Notes: generated from the letters alone by a model not told the origin. A stretch of 64,000 nt of DNA from Sulfurimonas sp. HSL1-2 (GCF_039645565.1 NZ_CP147914.1:2415573-2479572), one strand, 5' to 3'. Counted from the stretch's first letter, positions 27,426-35,311 are shown. Numbers and translations are program-made.

Positions 27426-27899
27426 ATGCAGCTGACCCATCTGGATGAAAAAGACCGGCCGAAGATGGTCGACGTTTCCGCCAAAGCCCCAACGGAACGC
27501 GTGGCGGTCGCCAGCGGTAAAATCACGATGAGCCCGGATGCCTACAGCGCCATCGTCGAGGAGCGGACCAAAAAGGGACCGGTGCTTCAGACGGCCGTGA
27601 TCGCCGCGATCATGGGGACCAAGAAGACCTCGGACCTCATCCCGATGTGCCACCCCCTCAACCTCAGCGGCATCAACTGCGACGTGGAAGAGCTGCCGGA
27701 GCTGCCGGGCTTCAGGCTCAGCGTCACAGCCAAGCTGACCGGGCAGACCGGGGTGGAGATGGAGGCGCTGACCGGGGTCAGCATCGGTTTGCTGACCATC
27801 TACGATATGGTCAAAGCCATCGACAAAGGGATGGTAATCTCTGACGTACAACTCGAAACGAAACGAGGAGGCAAAAGTGGTGAATATCAACGATCTTGA
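27426..27899 (+). CDS. moaC: Cyclic pyranopterin monophosphate synthase
   Basis: Acts with MoaA to make cyclic pyranopterin monophosphate from GTP, the first stage of Moco synthesis. The 157-residue protein has the N-terminal [18 protein letters not shown], the [13 protein letters not shown] region and [20 protein letters not shown], all diagnostic. There is no Shine-Dalgarno sequence before the ATG. It overlaps the ybeD-like gene by 23 bases, so the two are coupled. moaA is not in the window. Confidence 0.95.
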   Translation: MQLTHLDEKDRPKMVDVSAKAPTERVAVASGKITMSPDAYSAIVEERTKKGPVLQTAVIAAIMGTKKTSDLIPMCHPLNLSGINCDVEELPELPGFRLSVTAKLTGQTGVEMEALTGVSIGLLTIYDMVKAIDKGMVISDVQLETKRGGKSGEYQRS

Positions 27900-28146
27900 T
27901 CAAAAACTTGAACTGGAATACCCCTGTAATTGGTGTTACAAAGTCGTCGGCGAAGAGCGCGAAAAGCTGGAAAACGCCATCCGGGAAGTCATTCAGGAGC
28001 GCGAACACAAACTCGCCCACTCCAATACAAGCCGTACCGGGAAATATATCAGCCTGGATCTCGAACTGCTTGTGCACAACGAAGATGACCGTCAGTTCAT
28101 CTTCGATGCGCTCAAAGCGCACCAACACGTCAAAATCGTTTTATAG
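27877..28146 (+). CDS. ybeD: DUF493/YbeD family protein
   Basis: An 89-residue protein of the DUF493 (YbeD) family, a small ferredoxin-like fold of uncertain function. In enterics it neighbours lipB. Visible are [17 protein letters not shown] at the N-terminus and [20 protein letters not shown] in the centre. The start is GTG at 27877 (or 27880), with AGGAGG at 27865-27870 inside moaC. It carries a Cys-X2-Cys not typical of the enteric protein. Confidence 0.82.
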   Translation: MVNINDLDQKLELEYPCNWCYKVVGEEREKLENAIREVIQEREHKLAHSNTSRTGKYISLDLELLVHNEDDRQFIFDALKAHQHVKIVL

Positions 28147-28155
28147 GAGCCTTTG

Positions 28156-29181
28156 ATGCTGGACCTGGAACAACTGCAGCGCGATATCCGCAACCACTAC
28201 AAGAACCAAGAACCGATGGGCCTCGAGGCTCGCATCGCCGACCTCATCGGCTACCTGGGAAGCGAATACGGGCTGGACGAAACGGATCTTACGCTTCCGG
28301 AGATCCGCTTGGTCGTCAACACGATCCTTGCGGGGCAGACGGCTGCTTTGCAGGAGGAGCTGGAAGCACTGCTGGTACAGAAAGAGCGCATCGAGCGTCA
28401 GATCGAACGCAAAAGCGAACGGATCCAGGAAGAGAAACACCAGATCTTCAATACCCTCGAGGGAATCCTCGGCGACGCCCCCGGTGAAGCCCAGGCAAAA
28501 CTGCACCAGATCAAGCTGCAGTCCATCGACCTCTTTGATATGCTCGAGGAGGTCGTCGAATCCGCCATCATCACGACCCTCGAGAAAAACCACGATATCG
28601 AAGAAACCATCGAGGAGATCTGTAAAGAGATCACCTACGAGACACTGGGAGAGGGGCCGCTGGAGACCGGGCGCATCCGCCTCGTTATCGGCAGCATTCT
28701 CCACAGTGCCGTCGAAGTCGGCGAAGCCACTCCGAACCAGGCGGAAGCGATTCTGCTCGGAACCCTCCGGGGGGTGCGCAGCGGTCTCATCAAAGCCATC
28801 CGCCGTCTCAAGAAGCAGCTCCTTTACATGCCCGAAGAGCTGAAGCTGACGGCATCGATGCAGACAGAGCTTCTGCGGACCGACATCCTCTTTACCCAGG
28901 TGCTGCAGGACGAAGCGCTGCAGTGCAGCAGTGAAAGCCGCGCCCTGCTCGAAAAACTCGCCAAAGAGATCCGCTACGACCTCGAGGAGCTCGTCGAAGT
29001 CTCCAAAGAGACGGTTGACCTGATGCGCACACAGCTCAGCCAGGCTATCTCGCGTTCGCAGGTCCTCAATTCAAAAACCGCCGCAGAGGCCAAGCGTGTC
29101 GGCATCTCCGCCTGGCGCTCGGCCAAAACGGCCCTCGAAGGCGCCCTGCAGAACGCCAAGGGAAAGATCGACAAAAAATAG
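28156..29181 (+). CDS. Coiled-coil protein of unknown function
   Basis: I do not recognise a named family. The 341-residue protein is almost entirely helical and highly charged, with a clear coiled coil near residues 50-110 (LLVQKERIERQIERKSERIQ). There is no signal peptide or membrane segment. A central repeat-like region carries EEICKEITYETLGEG, and the C-terminal part is Lys/Ala-rich (AWRSAKTALEGALQNAKGK), resembling phasin-like or amphipathic helices. The ATG at 28156 has AGGAG 6 bases upstream. It follows ybeD after 9 bases, in the same operon. Confidence 0.75.
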   Translation: MLDLEQLQRDIRNHYKNQEPMGLEARIADLIGYLGSEYGLDETDLTLPEIRLVVNTILAGQTAALQEELEALLVQKERIERQIERKSERIQEEKHQIFNTLEGILGDAPGEAQAKLHQIKLQSIDLFDMLEEVVESAIITTLEKNHDIEETIEEICKEITYETLGEGPLETGRIRLVIGSILHSAVEVGEATPNQAEAILLGTLRGVRSGLIKAIRRLKKQLLYMPEELKLTASMQTELLRTDILFTQVLQDEALQCSSESRALLEKLAKEIRYDLEELVEVSKETVDLMRTQLSQAISRSQVLNSKTAAEAKRVGISAWRSAKTALEGALQNAKGKIDKK

Positions 29182-29344
29182 TTCCTGTCTGAACTGCCTT
29201 CCCTGCACGCGTACGGCAGTGTCTACGCGTACACTCCCCCATCAAATTCAACGAAAAAATATTAGCACTCACCCATGGAGCATGCATTCCAATTGAAACA
29301 AACGAATACTTTCAAAAATTTAGAAAAAGCGAAGAATAATAACT

Positions 29345-29357
29345 TATAATGATTCGC
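29345..29357 (+). promoter_or_regulatory. -10 box directly before the haem-binding protein gene (leaderless candidate)
   Basis: TATAAT at 29345-29350 is followed by 7 bases before the ATG at 29358. An ATG at 29349 lies inside the -10 box and so cannot be the start if this promoter is used. There is no Shine-Dalgarno sequence. Confidence 0.55.
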
Positions 29358-29792
29358 ATGAAAAAGGTATTGATAATTGTATTACTGGTTGTAGTAGGGA
29401 TTCAATTCATTCCGATGAATGTTCCCGCAGAGGTGCCGACGAAGGCTGAAGATGAACTGGAGGCACCAGAAGAGGTACTCGCCATTCTCAAACGTTCCTG
29501 TTTTGACTGTCACTCGAACCATACCACTTACCCATGGTATAGCTCGGTTGCACCGGTTTCATGGTTTACCAAAATGCATGTCAAAGAGGGTAGAGAACAT
29601 ATGAACTTCTCGACATGGGCGAATTATGATGATGACAAAAAGGCTGGCTACCTTGATAAGATCCCCAAGGCGATCAAAAGCAAAATGCCGCTTCCAAGTT
29701 ATCTGATCATGCACGCAGATGCCAAACTGAGTGATGCGGATAAAAAAGTCCTCACGGATTGGGCAACCGAAGCGGCTTTTGAATTAGAATAG
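29358..29792 (+). CDS. Haem-binding domain protein, membrane-anchored, mono-heme
   Basis: A 144-residue protein with an N-terminal hydrophobic anchor (KKVLIIVLLVVVGIQFI) and one c-type heme site, CFDCH near residue 52. The following stretch, NHTTYPWYSSVAPVSWFT, is typical of the haem_bd (PF14376-type) domain. Members are periplasmic mono-heme proteins of uncertain role, often near other cytochromes. I chose the ATG at 29358 because the alternative at 29349 overlaps the -10 box. Base composition is AT-richer than that of the neighbours. Confidence 0.82.
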   Translation: MKKVLIIVLLVVVGIQFIPMNVPAEVPTKAEDELEAPEEVLAILKRSCFDCHSNHTTYPWYSSVAPVSWFTKMHVKEGREHMNFSTWANYDDDKKAGYLDKIPKAIKSKMPLPSYLIMHADAKLSDADKKVLTDWATEAAFELE

Positions 29793-30146
29793 TCAACATA
29801 GCGACGCTGCACACTTAAGCGTTCTTTCCGCTTCCATCCTCCGTGATGGAAGCGGAGCCCACCCCCATACAATCACTTCCTTCTCTCTCAACCGTTTTCA
29901 TCCTGCTTTACCCTGCTCACTGTAAAATAGTTCCTTTCCTGAACCGGACAAGCGACCTCCCGCTTCCCCCTGCCAAGGCGACACTATGGGATACAGAAGA
30001 TTATGACGGCAACTTGAGACCTGCATGGCCACTGCCTTAACCGTCGGCAGCCTTTTCGAAGCGGGTCCGGGTCATCAGCGGGTAAGCGGAAAGCGAAAGC
30101 GAGTAATTCAACTCCCCCGTGTTACAATCGTACAAAAGGAGTTGCA
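29793..30146. other. Spacer between haem-binding gene and toxin-antitoxin pair
   Basis: Apart from the 12-bp inverted repeat at 29827-29856 I see no gene. A 65-codon open frame at 29843-30040 has no ribosome site and an unlikely composition. The end of the spacer has AAAGGAG before the antitoxin start at 30147. Confidence 0.5.
29827..29856. repeat. Perfect 12-bp inverted repeat
   Basis: TCCGCTTCCATC and GATGGAAGCGGA are separated by a 6-base CTCCGT loop. It follows the haem-binding gene by 34 bases. No T tract follows on either strand, so it is a strong hairpin but not a standard intrinsic terminator. Confidence 0.6.
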
Positions 30147-30365
30147 ATGCAGACACTGCTTTTGCTCGTGGATGACAGCTATGCCGAAACACTGAAACAG
30201 TCGCTTCCAAACGACAGGGCCTGGATCCTCGATGATCGGTACGACAGCTTCCGCTGCCAGGTTCGGATCGCCCTGGAAGAGTACCGGACATCCCCCGAAG
30301 ATGTTACGATCTACCACGAAACCATCACCGACATTGATACATGGCTTGCGGAGCAGCTTTCATGA
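30147..30365 (+). CDS. Putative antitoxin of a type II module
   Basis: A 72-residue acidic protein placed directly upstream of a RelE/ParE-like toxin gene and overlapping it by 4 bases, the usual antitoxin position. It has a strong AAAGGAG site. The sequence (from MQTLLLLVDDSYAETLKQSL to DIDTWLAEQLS) has no DNA-binding motif that I can name, so the family is not assigned. Function is inferred from position and size. Confidence 0.6.
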   Translation: MQTLLLLVDDSYAETLKQSLPNDRAWILDDRYDSFRCQVRIALEEYRTSPEDVTIYHETITDIDTWLAEQLS

Positions 30366-30637
30366 AAGTCGTCGCGACTCCACGCTTTTCCGAGCAGCTA
30401 AAAGCGCTGCTGTTGACCATGACCGAAACCGATGCGGAAGAGGCGAAACGCTTCAAGCTCTACCTCGATACCATTCTGCTCAACCTGCCGAGCAAAGCAC
30501 AGAAATACAAGCCCTCTATCTATATAAATGACACGAATGTGCGGGATATCGAACACCAGGGGTGTACTATTCCATTTTATTATGACACTGCTGCGTCCGC
30601 CTGCGTGCTTTTGGGAATTATTGACAATCGTGTATAA
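30362..30637 (+). CDS. RelE/ParE-like toxin
   Basis: A 91-residue protein with the RelE/ParE fold pattern: VVATPRFSEQLKALL at the N-terminus, a middle helix pair, and a C-terminal beta stretch (NVRDIEHQGCTIPFYYD, then CVLLGIIDNRV). RelE-type toxins cleave ribosome-bound mRNA and ParE-type toxins poison gyrase. I cannot tell which applies. The ATG at 30362 overlaps the antitoxin stop (ATGA). A short AT-rich stretch follows. Confidence 0.72.
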   Translation: MKVVATPRFSEQLKALLLTMTETDAEEAKRFKLYLDTILLNLPSKAQKYKPSIYINDTNVRDIEHQGCTIPFYYDTAASACVLLGIIDNRV

Positions 30638-30988
30638 AACTTAACGGATTTTGATTTTTTATTACTAGTATGAAAGCGGCAGATATTTTAAGCTATACTT
30701 ATTTAAATTTTATACATTTGTTATAATAATATTTTTAAGTCATACACTTACCGCTATTTTTGTTTCATTTCGTAACGATATCCGGCGTAGCGGTTTGGCA
30801 TTCACTCTGAATACACGTTTCGTATTGTATACTTACGTTTGATAAGATCGTGATATTGGGTTCAGCGCCTGTAAAGACAGCACATCAACAGTCGAATAAC
30901 GTAAAGTTGCCGATGGTTGATGTGCTGTTTTGGTCTTATGACTATCGAAATAGTAATTAGTAAAGTTATTAATAAAAAGGGAGGAAGA
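30638..30988 (+). promoter_or_regulatory. AT-rich leader and promoter region of the sox operon
   Basis: Several -10-like boxes occur, including TATAAT near 30720 and TATACT near 30827. From the latter, a leader of about 155 bases reaches soxC. It contains the long hairpin described separately and ends in a strong GGGAGGA ribosome site at 30979-30985. The region is far richer in AT than the genes around it. Confidence 0.45.
30877..30930 (+). terminator. Long hairpin in the sox leader (terminator- or attenuator-like)
   Basis: ACAGCACATCAAC at 30877-30889 and GTTGATGTGCTGT at 30916-30928 form a perfect 13-bp stem with a 26-base loop, ending in TGTTTT. The left arm's ACAG can instead pair with CTGT at 30869-30872, giving a small competing hairpin. 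It could be the end of an upstream transcript or a switch in the soxC leader about 60 bases before the start codon. Confidence 0.45.
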
Positions 30989-32302
30989 ATGAGAAACGAA
31001 TATTCTCAACACGATGCTGAAAACGTGTCGGCCGAAAGAAGAAACTTCTTCAAAAAAACCGCCGCACTCTCAGCCACGGCGATCGCCGGTGCCGGAATGC
31101 TCTCCGGTACACGTGCGATGGCCGAAGATGATCCTGTCATTATGAACACACCGGACTGGGGTCACAAGATCGGCTATCCGGTCACAAAAAACCGCTACGG
31201 TATGCCTTCACCGTACGAGCACAACATCACTCGCCGCAACGCGCAGCTCCTCTCTTCAGGAAACTGGCAGGCATCTATCGCGATGTGTCCGATCCAGGAC
31301 CTCAGCGGTATCATGACGCCGAACGGCCTCTTCTTCAGCCGCTGCCACGGTGGTATCCCGACCATCAACCCGAACGAGTGGCGCCTGATGATCCACGGCC
31401 TTGTCGAAAAGCCGCTGGTTCTGACGCTTGAGCAGCTCAAGCGCTACCCGAACGTCAGCCGCATTCACTTCGTCGAGTGTCCGGCAAACGGCGGCCCGGA
31501 ATGGCGTGGACCGCAGTTCAACTCCATCCAGTTCGCCAAAGGGATGATGAGTAACGCCGAGTGGACCGGCGTCTACCTCAAAGACATCCTTAAAGACCTC
31601 GGCCTCAAGCCGAGTGCAAAATGGATGCTCGCGGAAGGTATCGACAGCTCGCACATGGGCCGTACCGTCCCGGTTGACAAAGTACTCGACGATGCGATGA
31701 TCGTTTGGGGTCAGAACGGTGAAGCCCTCCGTCCGGAGCAGGGTTATCCTGTCCGCCTCCTCCTCCCGGGATGGGAAGGCAACCTCTGTGTCAAATGGCT
31801 CGGACGCCTCGAATTCGCTGCTGAACCGTTCTACGCGAAAGAAGAAACCGCGAAATATACGGCGCTCAAGCCGTCCGGCAAAGCGATCCAGCACTTCTAT
31901 GCGAACGAAGTCAACTCCATCATCACCTCTCCGTGCCCGGAAAAACCGTGGACGGATCTGAAAGCCGGCGACATGGTCGAGATCGAAGGTCTCGCATGGA
32001 GCGGTATGGGTACGATCGAAGGTGTCGACGTCAGCTTCGACGGCGGAAACAACTGGGTCGAAGCGAAACTCAAAGGTCTTGTCCTTCCGAAGTCCTGGAC
32101 ACGCTTCAGCTTTATGTACAAATACGAAGGCAAGCCGCTGATCCTCGCGAGCCGCGCACGCGATGACGCAGGCTATATCCAGCCGACAATCGATCAAGAA
32201 ACCGCAGTGATGGGTGTCGAATCTGTTTACCACAGAAACGGTATCGCCACATGGGAAGTCACTGCAGAAGGGAAGGTAAACAATGTTCAAGTTCGATCGT
32301 AA
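30989..32302 (+). CDS. soxC: Sulfane dehydrogenase molybdopterin subunit SoxC
   Basis: SoxC with SoxD oxidises SoxY-bound sulfane sulfur in the periplasm as part of the Sox thiosulfate pathway. The 437-residue protein has a twin-arginine signal (ERRNFFKKTAALSA, residues 16-29), an oxidoreductase Moco domain and a C-terminal dimerisation domain. The cofactor-ligand cysteine is in SRIHFVECPANGG (C164). The ATG at 30989 has GGGAGGA just upstream. The gene overlaps soxD by 20 bases. A SorA-type sulfite dehydrogenase is excluded by the soxD-soxY-soxZ context. Confidence 0.95.
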   Translation: MRNEYSQHDAENVSAERRNFFKKTAALSATAIAGAGMLSGTRAMAEDDPVIMNTPDWGHKIGYPVTKNRYGMPSPYEHNITRRNAQLLSSGNWQASIAMCPIQDLSGIMTPNGLFFSRCHGGIPTINPNEWRLMIHGLVEKPLVLTLEQLKRYPNVSRIHFVECPANGGPEWRGPQFNSIQFAKGMMSNAEWTGVYLKDILKDLGLKPSAKWMLAEGIDSSHMGRTVPVDKVLDDAMIVWGQNGEALRPEQGYPVRLLLPGWEGNLCVKWLGRLEFAAEPFYAKEETAKYTALKPSGKAIQHFYANEVNSIITSPCPEKPWTDLKAGDMVEIEGLAWSGMGTIEGVDVSFDGGNNWVEAKLKGLVLPKSWTRFSFMYKYEGKPLILASRARDDAGYIQPTIDQETAVMGVESVYHRNGIATWEVTAEGKVNNVQVRS

Positions 32303-33467
32303 ATTTATTCTTGGTGCTTCCGCAGCGGCAGCGGTCGCTATGCTCGCTACGGGCTGTGTCGAGAGCGGTGACGCTGCGGCACCGTCTGCATCCAACGGCG
32401 ACAATGTCCTTACCTATGCAAACGGCAAACGCGTCATCGACGGTGGGCGTTACTATGCGACCGTCAACGGCAAAAGCGGACCGTACTATGTAAATACCGA
32501 TGCGGAAAACGGCGGTTACACTTACGGGCGCACACCGACGGCAAACGAACTCGAAGCATGGAACACGACGGTCACACCGTGGCGTCTGCCGCCGAAAGGC
32601 GAAGGTACCGCTGAAGAGGGTGAAGCTATCTACGAAGCAAAATGTGTCATGTGTCACGGTGACTTCGGTTCCGGCGGCGGCGGATACCCGGCACTCTCCA
32701 AAGGAAATGCTTACGACAACGTAAAAACCCTCAAATTCCAGCGCGTCACGCCGGATGCCGAAGGTCCGATCCGCGTCTTCGGTAACTACTGGTCGGAAGC
32801 GAGCACCCTGTGGTGGTACATCATGGAAGGTATGCCGCACCCGGATACACGCACGCTGACAGATGATGAAGTCTACGCACTCGTTGCCTATATCCTGAAC
32901 CTCAACGAGATGGAAATCGACGGCGAGGAAGTTGATTCCGAGTACGTTCTCGATCAGGAGAAATTCGCGAAGATCGTCATGCCGAACAAAGACGGTTTCG
33001 AACCGGTCATCGATGGTGAAAACGGTCTCGAAAATGTCCGTACCTATTTCGCGGACCCGGCAAACTTCGGCGCGCAGAAAATTGCTACTGCGGACGAGCG
33101 CTGTATGAGCAACTGTCAGAAAGAGACGGCCAAAGTCGTTCCGATCTCTATCGAGCAGAAAGAGTTCATCCCGCCGCTTTCCCAGGTACGTGACCTGCCG
33201 GAAGTTGAAAACACTGCAGGCGTTGACCTCGAAGCGAAAAACACTTATGAATCCAGCTGTGCCGTATGTCACGGTGCTGCGGGCATGGGTGCTCCGGTGG
33301 TCGGCGACAAGAAAGCGTGGGCCGCTGTTGTCGGCAAGGGTATGGACCAGGTCTATGCTCGCGCCATCAACGGTACCGACGCAGGCATGCCTCCGAAGGG
33401 CGGCACGGATCTGTCTGACGACAAACTCAAGGCAGTGGTCGATTACATGATCGGCCAGAGCAAGTAA
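32283..33467 (+). CDS. soxD: Sulfane dehydrogenase di-heme cytochrome subunit SoxD
   Basis: Electron-accepting partner of SoxC. The 394-residue protein has a signal ending in a lipobox-like LATGC (C25), so it may be a lipoprotein. It has two CXXCH sites, CVMCH at 121-125 and CAVCH at 326-330, each within a cytochrome c fold. A long linker between them carries a further cysteine pair in DERCMSNCQK (residues 274 and 278). The start overlaps the soxC end, which implies coupling. Length and two hemes match known SoxD. Confidence 0.94.
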   Translation: MFKFDRKFILGASAAAAVAMLATGCVESGDAAAPSASNGDNVLTYANGKRVIDGGRYYATVNGKSGPYYVNTDAENGGYTYGRTPTANELEAWNTTVTPWRLPPKGEGTAEEGEAIYEAKCVMCHGDFGSGGGGYPALSKGNAYDNVKTLKFQRVTPDAEGPIRVFGNYWSEASTLWWYIMEGMPHPDTRTLTDDEVYALVAYILNLNEMEIDGEEVDSEYVLDQEKFAKIVMPNKDGFEPVIDGENGLENVRTYFADPANFGAQKIATADERCMSNCQKETAKVVPISIEQKEFIPPLSQVRDLPEVENTAGVDLEAKNTYESSCAVCHGAAGMGAPVVGDKKAWAAVVGKGMDQVYARAINGTDAGMPPKGGTDLSDDKLKAVVDYMIGQSK

Positions 33468-33489
33468 ATCTCAACCAAAGGATAAACAT

Positions 33490-33942
33490 ATGCAAAGAAG
33501 AACATTCCTCTCTCTCGCAGCTGGCGCTTGCGCCCTGGCTGCTGTACCGGCAAGCGTCCGTGCGGAAGATTTCCGTAAATCCAAGCCGACAGTATGGACG
33601 GCAAAAACTGTTGACGATGCCCTCAAAGCAATGTACGGCACGACTGCAACTGTTGCACAGGGCGTCACTGTCGTCGCTCCGGACGTTGCAAGCAACGGCG
33701 GCGCGGTACCGGTCGATGTCAAATCCGACATCGCTGCGAAATCCATGATCATCGTCCAGAACGTCAACCCGGAAGCAGCGGTTATCGTTTACGACCTCAA
33801 CGAGTACAGCATCATCGACTTCTCCATCAAGATCAAGATGAAGGCTTCCGGTACGATCACAGCAGTCGTACAGGGTACAGACGGCAAGCTCTACAGCGGC
33901 TCCAAAACACTCGACGTTGCACTCGGTGGTTGTGAGGGCTGA
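33490..33942 (+). CDS. soxY: Sulfur carrier protein SoxY
   Basis: Carries sulfur intermediates covalently on a C-terminal cysteine in the periplasm. The 150-residue protein has a twin-arginine-type signal (QRRTFLSLAAGACALAAV) and the SoxY beta-sandwich. The usual ending is GGCGG; here the protein ends ALGGCEG, so the carrier cysteine is present but the following glycine is glutamate. It lies 22 bases after soxD, with AAGGA before the ATG. soxZ follows 41 bases later. Confidence 0.94.
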   Translation: MQRRTFLSLAAGACALAAVPASVRAEDFRKSKPTVWTAKTVDDALKAMYGTTATVAQGVTVVAPDVASNGGAVPVDVKSDIAAKSMIIVQNVNPEAAVIVYDLNEYSIIDFSIKIKMKASGTITAVVQGTDGKLYSGSKTLDVALGGCEG

Positions 33943-33983
33943 TCGCCTTCGCCTATAGAACAAAGAAATAGAAAGGTTATATC

Positions 33984-34289
33984 ATGAGAATCAAAGCAAA
34001 ACTCAAAGGTAATGTCGTTTCTGTAAAAGCGATGGCGAAGCACGACATGTGGACATACGATATCGCTGAGAAGAAAACCGGCGACCGCAACAACGCGAAC
34101 TTCATCACGCACATCGACGCAAAAGTCGGCGCTGCAACCGTTATGGACGCGTCTGTCAGCCAGTTCCTCTCCAAGAACCCGATCTTCAAGTTCGCATTCA
34201 AAGGCGACTTCAAAGCGGGTGACGAACTCGTCATGACTTGGGTTGACCTCAAGGGCAACACCAAGACTTCCAAAGCTAAAATCAAGTAA
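33984..34289 (+). CDS. soxZ: SoxY-partner protein SoxZ
   Basis: SoxZ forms the heterodimer with SoxY and positions it on the other Sox enzymes. The 101-residue protein lacks its own signal and is exported with SoxY. Visible family stretches are RIKAKLKGNVVSVKAMAKH and the final strand GDELVMTWVDLKGNTKTSKA. It is followed by a GC-rich hairpin that probably reduces read-through to the downstream genes. Confidence 0.95.
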   Translation: MRIKAKLKGNVVSVKAMAKHDMWTYDIAEKKTGDRNNANFITHIDAKVGAATVMDASVSQFLSKNPIFKFAFKGDFKAGDELVMTWVDLKGNTKTSKAKIK

Positions 34290-34295
34290 TCCCCG

Positions 34296-34323
34296 GGTGG
34301 GCGCTTCGGCGCCTCACCGTTTT
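34296..34323 (+). terminator. Terminator hairpin after soxZ
   Basis: GGTG-GGCGC, loop TTCG, then GCGCC-T-CACC (one bulged T), followed by GTTTT. The downstream thioredoxin-like gene starts at 34342, so this is probably a partial terminator that lowers its expression relative to soxCDYZ. Confidence 0.6.
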
Positions 34324-34341
34324 CTCCCCAAGGTACCAACC

Positions 34342-34821
34342 GTGTATAAACACCGCATCATCACCCTCTTACTTTTTATGTCGTTCTTTTTCTCCTTGTC
34401 CGCACGCGATATCGATCTCAACCGCATAGCACTCGACACGGCCAAGCAGAAGAAGACCCTCCTGGTATGGCTTCACAAAAAGGATTGCGGCTACTGTGAA
34501 GCAATGTATGAATTCACCCTCGGGGACGAGAAAGTCGCCGCTTTACTTGAATCATCATTTCAGCTCGTCGATATCAACATCAACGACAATGATACAGTGA
34601 CCTATAATGGCTTCAAGGGCAGCGGACACGACTTCGCCAAACATGTCGGGTACAATTTCTACCCCTCATCGCTTTTCCTGAATGCGGACGCAGCGCTCAT
34701 CTTTGCCGCCCCCGGCTATGTCGAGGAGAAGGATTTCTTCAACATGCTCGGCTATGTCAGCAGCGGTGCATACAAATCGATGAACTATGACGGCTATAAG
34801 AAGACGGGAGCAGGAAAGTGA
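34342..34821 (+). CDS. Periplasmic thioredoxin-like protein (SoxW-type)
   Basis: A 159-residue protein with a signal or anchor (HRIITLLLFMSFFFSLSA) and a thioredoxin fold with active-site CGYC (C49 and C52, in LHKKDCGYCEAMYEF). SoxW-type proteins in sox clusters keep SoxY thiols reduced, which is the likely role here. The start is GTG at 34342 with AAGG 8 bases upstream; no ATG precedes the hydrophobic segment. It overlaps the MOSC gene by 4 bases. Confidence 0.78.
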   Translation: MYKHRIITLLLFMSFFFSLSARDIDLNRIALDTAKQKKTLLVWLHKKDCGYCEAMYEFTLGDEKVAALLESSFQLVDININDNDTVTYNGFKGSGHDFAKHVGYNFYPSSLFLNADAALIFAAPGYVEEKDFFNMLGYVSSGAYKSMNYDGYKKTGAGK

Positions 34822-35258
34822 GTAAGCACGAAGGTAAGGTACTTGGCCTTTATCATGCCCTGAAAGGGGTTGAAGGGCGTCATGAATATGAAGAGATCGA
34901 AATCGACGATCAGGGTATCCTGGGCGATAAATACTACGGTAAAAACCTCAACCGTACCATTCTGATCACCTCCGAAGAGGCCAGCTATGTCATGGCGGCT
35001 GCAGAAGGTATCACCATGCCATACGGCTCCCTGGGGGAGAATATCGTCATCGATATCAACCCCTATCACCTCCAGCCGGGCCAGCAGCTGCAAATCGGCG
35101 ATACGGTAGTCGCCATTACGCAGAACTGTACCCTCTGCAGCAGCCTCGGCAAAGTTGACGAAAGACTCCCGGAGCTTCTCAAAAACGACCGGGGCATTTT
35201 CGCGAAAACCGTTCAGGGCGGTAAGATAAAAAAAGGTGATACAGTCACTATACTCTGA
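34818..35258 (+). CDS. MOSC domain protein
   Basis: A 146-residue MOSC-domain protein. MOSC domains occur in Moco sulfurase C-termini and in the YiiM/YuaD group, and act on sulfur or the molybdenum cofactor. Visible are DQGILGDKYYGKNLNRTILI and GSLGENIVIDINPYHLQPG. The cysteine-containing TQNCTLCSSLGKV replaces the usual single active cysteine and has two. The start is GTG overlapping the preceding gene. Its place beside soxC suggests a role in Moco or sulfane handling, but that is inference. Confidence 0.85.
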   Translation: MSKHEGKVLGLYHALKGVEGRHEYEEIEIDDQGILGDKYYGKNLNRTILITSEEASYVMAAAEGITMPYGSLGENIVIDINPYHLQPGQQLQIGDTVVAITQNCTLCSSLGKVDERLPELLKNDRGIFAKTVQGGKIKKGDTVTIL

Positions 35259-35311
35259 ATTAAGCGCACTGCCGCTACACTAGTCTCACGAACTTATCAC
35301 AAAGGAGTGAG

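Noticed and set aside
29843-30040. 65-codon open frame after the haem-binding gene
   Set aside because: It has no ribosome site, begins inside the 12-bp hairpin and has an unlikely composition.
30860-30990. Moco riboswitch upstream of soxC
   Set aside because: I looked for the conserved Moco-RNA segments and did not see them; only the generic hairpin is supported.
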